Origin: a virus
Direction: 5' to 3' (one strand)
DNA: 64,000 nucleotides
Virus record (IMG/VR): IMGVR_UViG_3300032893_000004
Span: 91,058 to 155,057 of that record
Within the stretch, counting starts at the first letter, position 1; the number at the start of each line of letters is the position of its first letter. Position numbers and translations under genes: made by a program. Below the pieces are notes generated by a model. That model was not told the origin of the DNA. It saw only the letters and a list, made by a program, of their open reading frames with translations, and made no database searches. Below are positions 59,683-64,000 of the stretch, piece after piece.

Positions 59683-60111
59683 ATGGACTGGACGAACCCG
59701 ACAGATCATGTGACCGACCATTTCACGGTCAACGACTGCTTGATGCTCCACAATTGGAACCGGCTCGCTACCGAAGCCGACGGTGCCGACTTCGACAAGC
59801 TAACCATTCTTTGCCAGAAGCTAGAAGAAGTGCGAGCTGCGCTCGGCGCTCCTATGTCAGTTCACTGTATGTTTCGTTCGACTCAGTACAACATTGCCCA
59901 AGGCATTCTTCTCCCGACCGGAAAGGACGTTCATACTCAAAATCTCGCTTGCGATTTTGATTGCAACAGTACCATGTCGATTCAAGATGTGAAAGATAAA
60001 CTTGAACCTCTACTCGACCAGCTTGATATCAGAATGGAACGAGGGACTGCAACTTGGGTTCACGTTGATCTGAGAGCGCCTGGACCTTCCGGACGCTACT
60101 TCACGCCTTAA
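59683..60111 (+). CDS. Peptidase M15-family endolysin candidate (142 aa)
   Basis: Zinc ligands of the M15/YcbK type: HTQNLACDFD (His84, Asp91) and WVHVDLR (His127), after SVHCMFRSTQYN (Arg65). Length fits L-Ala-D-Glu or DD-peptidases of phages. No signal peptide. It precedes two membrane/secreted genes that could be spanins, so this may be the lysis group. Confidence 0.7.
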   Translation: MDWTNPTDHVTDHFTVNDCLMLHNWNRLATEADGADFDKLTILCQKLEEVRAALGAPMSVHCMFRSTQYNIAQGILLPTGKDVHTQNLACDFDCNSTMSIQDVKDKLEPLLDQLDIRMERGTATWVHVDLRAPGPSGRYFTP

Positions 60112-60123
60112 AATGAGAATATC

Positions 60124-60151
60124 TTGATCTGGATGTCAGACCTGATATAAT
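60124..60151 (+). promoter_or_regulatory. Sigma70-type promoter with extended -10
   Basis: TTGATC (60124-60129), 16-base spacer, TATAAT (60146-60151) preceded by TG (TGATATAAT). Six bases before ATG 60157. Best -35/-10 pair of the right half. Confidence 0.55.
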
Positions 60152-60156
60152 GGGTC

Positions 60157-60375
60157 ATGGCAAAGATGATGAAGATGGGCGATGTGATGCACGAGATCGA
60201 ACGCATCATCGGCGGTCAGATGATCGAGAAGCACGACCTCCAAAAGGGCGAAGTGCTCGCTCTCATCTCCAAGTACATTGACATCCACTATCCAGGTGCG
60301 ATAGAAGAGTACGAGGATGGGTCTAGGCCTGTCGAATATTATGGGCCGAAAGAAGGACTGAAGAATGCTGGATAG
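60157..60375 (+). CDS. Small hypothetical protein (72 aa)
   Basis: Met/Lys-rich start (MAKMMKMGDVMHEIERI) and a helix-strand-helix pattern ending PVEYYGPKEGL. Overlaps the next gene by 11 bases. Function unknown. Confidence 0.5.
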   Translation: MAKMMKMGDVMHEIERIIGGQMIEKHDLQKGEVLALISKYIDIHYPGAIEEYEDGSRPVEYYGPKEGLKNAG

Positions 60376-60664
60376 AGAAATCGAAAAATGGTTCTACGGC
60401 ATCGGCGGACTGGCCGCCGGCATCGGCGTGATGCTGTTCTACATCGCGTTCCTGCAGTATCGTCCTCCTACGCCGCCGGAAGCCGACGAACTTGCTTCGA
60501 TGATGCAGACTATTAAAAACCAGCAACATACCGACGAGCAAGAGATGGAAAGTTTTCGCCGGCACGTCGAAGACATGAACGATAAGATGATAGTCATAAC
60601 CGGATCGATGGAAGACGATATTGCCCAGATCCGGACCAGGATGGATTCCAAGGAGTCTAAATGA
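60365..60664 (+). CDS. Membrane-anchored coiled-coil protein, inner-spanin candidate (99 aa)
   Basis: Hydrophobic helix at about 10-32 (GIGGLAAGIGVMLFYIAFL), then a periplasm-type coiled coil with many Met, Gln and Asp residues (MMQTIKNQQHTDEQEMES). This resembles an Rz-type i-spanin. The following gene overlaps and encodes a secreted Cys-rich protein, the arrangement of spanin pairs. Confidence 0.45.
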   Translation: MLDREIEKWFYGIGGLAAGIGVMLFYIAFLQYRPPTPPEADELASMMQTIKNQQHTDEQEMESFRRHVEDMNDKMIVITGSMEDDIAQIRTRMDSKESK

Positions 60665-60903
60665 GATATCTGGCGTTCGCTCTATTCTTCTTTACATCGG
60701 CCAGAGCGGTTACATGTCGTGTGCTGGAAGGCTCCGGTGGTGCAGGGTCGGCTACTACCAAAATAGAGGCTTCTAAGATCGCGTGGAAAGAATGCATCGC
60801 GAATAAGATTTCTGAACGCGAGCGACTTCGAGGTCCGTCGGCCGAAGAAGATGCGCTGGCCGACGCAGAAGCTTGCGTGAACGCCAAGCTGGAGTGTAGA
60901 TGA
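60661..60903 (+). CDS. Secreted small cysteine protein, outer-spanin-like candidate (80 aa)
   Basis: Signal peptide MRYLAFALFFFTSARA followed by VTC; the cysteine could be lipidated but the lipobox is weak. Cysteines at about 19, 39, 73 and 79 may form disulfides. Overlaps the previous gene by four bases. A role in lysis is inferred from position only. Confidence 0.4.
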   Translation: MRYLAFALFFFTSARAVTCRVLEGSGGAGSATTKIEASKIAWKECIANKISERERLRGPSAEEDALADAEACVNAKLECR

Positions 60904-61376
60904 AAACGTACGAGATTCTCAAAGACGGTCACGAGCTTCTAGGCAAGAAGTGTTCTCAGGTTGAAAAGTTTAAGGACGTAGACCTGCGCGATCAGGTCAA
61001 CAGAATGTTCGAGACGATGGATAAGTTCAACGGTATAGGTCTGGCCGCCAACCAAGTCGGCCTGCTGAATCGAGTGCTGGTTGTGAATACCCGGAAGATG
61101 TTGGACGAGAACAAAAAGCCGGTCGCTGGCGGCTGGCGCGGGGTCATGATCAATCCGACGGTCGAATTTTTGAACGACGAGTTGATCGCCGACGAAGAAG
61201 GATGCCTTTCGTTCCCAGGCGTTAGACTGTCCGTGCGTCGCACTCTGGCGATCAATGTATCTTGGCAGAATCTAGACGGCTATATTCAAGAAAAAGAATT
61301 CTTCGGCATCACCGCCCGCTGCATCCTGCATGAATTCGATCATCTCAACGGTATCACTTTCCGTCAGAGGGTCTAA
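60900..61376 (+). CDS. def: Peptide deformylase
   Basis: 158 aa. All three motifs: GIGLAANQVG (45-54), EGCLSFPG (100-107, Cys102 metal ligand) and HEFDH (144-148). Length matches bacterial PDF (about 165 aa). Removes the formyl group from nascent proteins, the step before methionine aminopeptidase, which is the next gene with a one-base overlap. Also known in cyanophages. Confidence 0.9.
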   Translation: MKTYEILKDGHELLGKKCSQVEKFKDVDLRDQVNRMFETMDKFNGIGLAANQVGLLNRVLVVNTRKMLDENKKPVAGGWRGVMINPTVEFLNDELIADEEGCLSFPGVRLSVRRTLAINVSWQNLDGYIQEKEFFGITARCILHEFDHLNGITFRQRV

Positions 61377-62140
61377 TGGACAAAGAGTTCGTCAGCGGCA
61401 TGAGGAAAGCCGGGAAGCTCGCAGCGCGTACGCTGGCCCATACCATCAAGCACGCCGTGGCCGGTGTGACTACGAACGACCTCGACAAGATCGCGTCAGA
61501 CTTCACGCTGTCCAACGGGGGTACGAACGCGTGTGTCGGTTACGGAGGCTATCCCAAAGCCATATGCACTTCCGTAAACGAGGTAATGTGTCACGGAGTG
61601 CCGGACGACCGTTTTCTCGTACAGGACGATACGCTCAACATCGACGTGACCGTTAAAGTCGGTCCGTATCACGGCGACTGCTCGGCCACCATCGGTATAG
61701 GGGCTCTTCCGGCACGCGCAGCAGCGGTCATCCAGGCCGCTCTAGAGGCCCGCGACGCAGGCATCCGAGCCATCAGGCCGTTCGGAAAGACCGGCGATAT
61801 CGGATTCGCTACCGAATCGCTGATCTATCGCAAGTTTCCGCAGTTTTATCTGGTAAAGGATATCGGCGGCCACGGGATCGGCAAGATATTCCACGATCAT
61901 CCGTTCGTGCCGGCACACGGCAAGTTCGGCACAGGCGACGTCCTGAAACCTTGGACCTGCATCACCGTAGAGCCGATCGTTTGGGAGAACCAAGGCTACA
62001 AGGCCGTGGACATAGCACCTCTCCCTGGGCACGAGAAGTGCAAGGTGAAGATGTACGTCTGCCCGAAAGGATTGTCCGCGCAGTTCGAGCATACCGTGCT
62101 GGTGACCGACAAAGGATACGAGGTCTTGACGGTCGAATGA
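61376..62140 (+). CDS. map: Methionine aminopeptidase (type I)
   Basis: 254 aa. Metal ligands Asp90 and Asp101 (NIDVTVKVGPYHGD), His166 (GGHGIG), Glu199 (TVEPIV) and Glu238 (FEHTVLVT). Length as in E. coli MetAP (264 aa). Cleaves the N-terminal methionine after deformylation. Translationally coupled to the deformylase gene. Confidence 0.9.
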   Translation: MDKEFVSGMRKAGKLAARTLAHTIKHAVAGVTTNDLDKIASDFTLSNGGTNACVGYGGYPKAICTSVNEVMCHGVPDDRFLVQDDTLNIDVTVKVGPYHGDCSATIGIGALPARAAAVIQAALEARDAGIRAIRPFGKTGDIGFATESLIYRKFPQFYLVKDIGGHGIGKIFHDHPFVPAHGKFGTGDVLKPWTCITVEPIVWENQGYKAVDIAPLPGHEKCKVKMYVCPKGLSAQFEHTVLVTDKGYEVLTVE

Positions 62141-62694
62141 TCTACAAACTGCTGGCGTGCTTACGCAATCTCTTGACTAACCAGAATTTTAACGGCCATG
62201 ACATCTATAACTATCGGGATGATTCGAAGCATGACTTTTACTATATCATTCTGGCCAAACCTTCGGTCGATAAGAATATCGTCAAATACCTGAACGCCAG
62301 CATGGAACTTTCCGCTCAGTGGCTGCTGGATCCGGTAATCGCGAAGTCCAACGATCTGGAATGTCTGTGGACCGTTAACGATTCGACCGGCGATATCCAG
62401 TCGCACTGGATCGGATACGGTAGGTTGAAGTTACCCGGCATCGTCAACGCGATCCAATACAGTCTGTCGGATCTAGAAACAGCCGTGAATCAGTACATGC
62501 AGAATACCGTGGCAGGTTGGCACGGTTATCTTCCGATCGGCGACGGCAACGACTTAGAGATGGAAGACGAAGTCACCAAGCCGATCATGATCTGCGACTG
62601 CGGTGCGCACAAGTGCGGGTACGCAGATACGGATCTTCACGGCCACGGCTCGTGGTGCAAGGTTCACGAGGTGTATAGTGATAAAAAGAATTAA
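62137..62694 (+). CDS. Hypothetical protein with C-terminal Cys/His cluster (185 aa)
   Basis: ATG 62137 overlaps the MetAP stop (ATGA). The C-terminus has CDCGAHKCGY and GHGSWCKVH, a zinc-binding pattern. The main part is mixed alpha/beta. No family recognised. Confidence 0.55.
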   Translation: MIYKLLACLRNLLTNQNFNGHDIYNYRDDSKHDFYYIILAKPSVDKNIVKYLNASMELSAQWLLDPVIAKSNDLECLWTVNDSTGDIQSHWIGYGRLKLPGIVNAIQYSLSDLETAVNQYMQNTVAGWHGYLPIGDGNDLEMEDEVTKPIMICDCGAHKCGYADTDLHGHGSWCKVHEVYSDKKN

Positions 62695-63103
62695 GTGCGG
62701 TCAGAAGGTATTCGGAGTCGATATCGATGAAACGCTCGTACTGATGGAGATATTCGAGAACGGTATTCCGGACTGGGTAGATCCGAAATCGATTCTATGG
62801 CTGACTTCCAAAACAGGCGTAAAGGTCCCGACACTCCCGCACGCCAGGCACATCGCTATCGTCAAGCAGTTCGCCGCGAGAGACTTCACGCTGGTGGCGT
62901 GGTCTGCAGGCGGCGAAGAATGGGCGTACAAAGTGGTGATGGCTCTCGGGCTAGAACACGAGTTCACGTACTCGATGTCCAAGTTTGACTGGATCATGGA
63001 CGACAAGCCTGCATCAGCATTCTTGCCGGAGACGAATCGCATTTACCGCCATCTTTTCGATAAGTTGAAGGATTCTGGTCCAAAACTTGACGAGATCGAA
63101 TGA
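62678..63103 (+). CDS. HAD-like phosphatase (141 aa)
   Basis: GTG 62678 overlaps the previous gene by 17 bases. HAD motif I FGVDIDETLV, motif II LVAWSAGG and motif IV WIMDDKPA. The small cap-less form resembles phage nucleotidase or polynucleotide phosphatase domains. Substrate unknown. Confidence 0.65.
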   Translation: MIKRIKCGQKVFGVDIDETLVLMEIFENGIPDWVDPKSILWLTSKTGVKVPTLPHARHIAIVKQFAARDFTLVAWSAGGEEWAYKVVMALGLEHEFTYSMSKFDWIMDDKPASAFLPETNRIYRHLFDKLKDSGPKLDEIE

Positions 63104-63122
63104 CTGTGAGACACTGCTGATT

Positions 63123-64000
63123 ATGAAATACATACTGTTCGCGTTGTTCTTCGTGCACAGCGTTGCGTCTGCGACTCCGATTGAAGCCACAAAAGCCGCT
63201 AACGGATGGCCGGTGGTCAATCGGACAGAACCGGTTACGTCCAAAACGATAAAGGTGGCAGTCATCGACACCGGCGCCCAGATAACTCACCGTGGGATCA
63301 AGGAGCACTTGTGTGAAAATCCAGGTGAGACGGGCAAGGATGCACGAGGTCGCGACAAGGCGAACAATCACATCGACGACGACGGCAACGGCTTCATCGA
63401 CGACGTGTACGGCTGGAACTTCGTCGACAACGACAACGACCTCACCGATAAGCACGGCCACGGTACGCACGTCGCCGGCATCATAGCCGAGTATGCTGGT
63501 TCAGCGGACTACTGTCTCATGATCCTGAGGTACTATGATCCTAAGTCTAACGAATCCCACAATCTTACCAACACTGTGAAGTCTATACAGTATGCCAAGA
63601 AGATGGGCGCGTCGATTATCAACTACTCTGGCGGCGGGCTGGCTCCGGCGAACGACGAGCGAACCGCTGTCACGGAGTTCATGGACAACGGCGGCATCTT
63701 CGTAGCTGCAGCCGGCAACGAACGGTCAGACATCAACGTCAAGAAATACTACCCCGCCTCCTACGAATCTAGGATCGTAGCAGTATCGGCGAACGATAAG
63801 GGAGGCGCAGTCATCCCATCGTCGAATTATTCCGGGGAATTGGCGGAAGACAGGAAAGTCGATACCATCAAGCCTGGCGACAAGAAGGTGGAGTACGAAC
63901 TGGGCAACAATGTCTATTCTACTTTACCGGACGACAAGTGGGGTCTCATGACCGGCACTTCTCAAGCCACCGCCATCATGACCGGTAACTTGACGAGTCG
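63123..64000 (+). CDS. Secreted subtilisin-like serine protease, 3' end cut by window edge
   Basis: ATG 63123, open to the window end (292 codons). Signal peptide MKYILFALFFVHSVASA. Catalytic triad: VIDTG (Asp49), HGHGTHVAG (His113) and GTSQATA (Ser280), with oxyanion AAAGN (Asn199). A Ca-binding-type Asp/Asn loop (HIDDDGNGFIDDVYG) follows the first motif. Second exported protease in this window. Rest of the gene lies outside. Confidence 0.85.
   Translation, partial: MKYILFALFFVHSVASATPIEATKAANGWPVVNRTEPVTSKTIKVAVIDTGAQITHRGIKEHLCENPGETGKDARGRDKANNHIDDDGNGFIDDVYGWNFVDNDNDLTDKHGHGTHVAGIIAEYAGSADYCLMILRYYDPKSNESHNLTNTVKSIQYAKKMGASIINYSGGGLAPANDERTAVTEFMDNGGIFVAAAGNERSDINVKKYYPASYESRIVAVSANDKGGAVIPSSNYSGELAEDRKVDTIKPGDKKVEYELGNNVYSTLPDDKWGLMTGTSQATAIMTGNLTS

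Noticed and set aside
1-64000. tRNA genes, integrase, attachment sites and tail genes
   Set aside because: I looked for cloverleaf-type gaps, recombinase motifs and tail-protein signatures and found none; all gaps between genes are under about 120 bases.

Overview
The window is a gene-dense, roughly half-GC stretch of a large tailed double-stranded DNA phage (Caudoviricetes). It has a large terminase, portal, a head-morphogenesis protein, a major capsid protein with an SPO1-like layout, and a nearly complete phage-encoded replication and recombination set. Genes abut or overlap by a few bases, and no gap between genes exceeds about 120 bases. I see no integrase, tRNA, tail tube, sheath, tape-measure or baseplate gene, so the genome must continue past both edges; both terminal genes are cut. 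The host cannot be named from the sequence. Two secreted proteases and a periplasm-style lysis group suggest a diderm host, but this is inference.

Layout. Bases 1-10129 (minus strand): a truncated kinase-like virion protein, two probable structural proteins, a ClpP-like protease, a SprT-like metalloprotein, a DUF932 protein, a DEDDh exonuclease, a WGR-domain ATP-dependent DNA ligase, small membrane proteins and a CYTH-fold protein. Bases 10232-11304 (plus strand): two unknown genes behind a good sigma70-type promoter. Bases 11404-31012 (minus): the head module (major capsid protein, scaffold-like protein, a 2191-residue giant protein, a prohead-protease/kinase fusion, a GIY-YIG endonuclease, head morphogenesis protein, portal, large terminase). 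Bases 31002-38347 (minus): small-terminase candidate, SbcD-like nuclease, GroES-like protein, sigma factor, SF2 helicase, DnaB-like helicase and a winged-helix replication initiator whose gene carries an iteron array next to an AT-rich stretch. Bases 38401-64000 (plus): GroEL, SbcC-like ATPase, RuvC-like resolvase, phosphoesterase, a sigma-region-4-like protein, HNH endonuclease, DNA polymerase III alpha, single-stranded DNA-binding protein, UvsX/RecA recombinase, primase, a sigma-like protein, trypsin-like protease, M15 peptidase with possible spanins, peptide deformylase, methionine aminopeptidase, HAD phosphatase and a truncated subtilase.

How it fits together. Transcription diverges from about 38.35 kb and from about 10.17 kb and converges on a hairpin at 11.36 kb. 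The initiator, its iterons and the DnaB-like helicase form a lambda/P22-style origin module. Several plus-strand genes sit behind an extended -10 sequence TGGTATAAT without a clear -35 box. This matches the phage sigma factor, which ends inside region 4; a small separate protein carries a region-4.2-like helix-turn-helix. The phage also brings its own chaperonin and both enzymes of N-terminal methionine excision. The strongest candidates for undescribed biology are the prohead-protease/PI3K-like kinase fusion (plus a second kinase-like virion protein), the 72-bp segment this fusion shares with the capsid gene, the split-sigma/extended -10 system, and a conserved element found just after stop codons in the head module.
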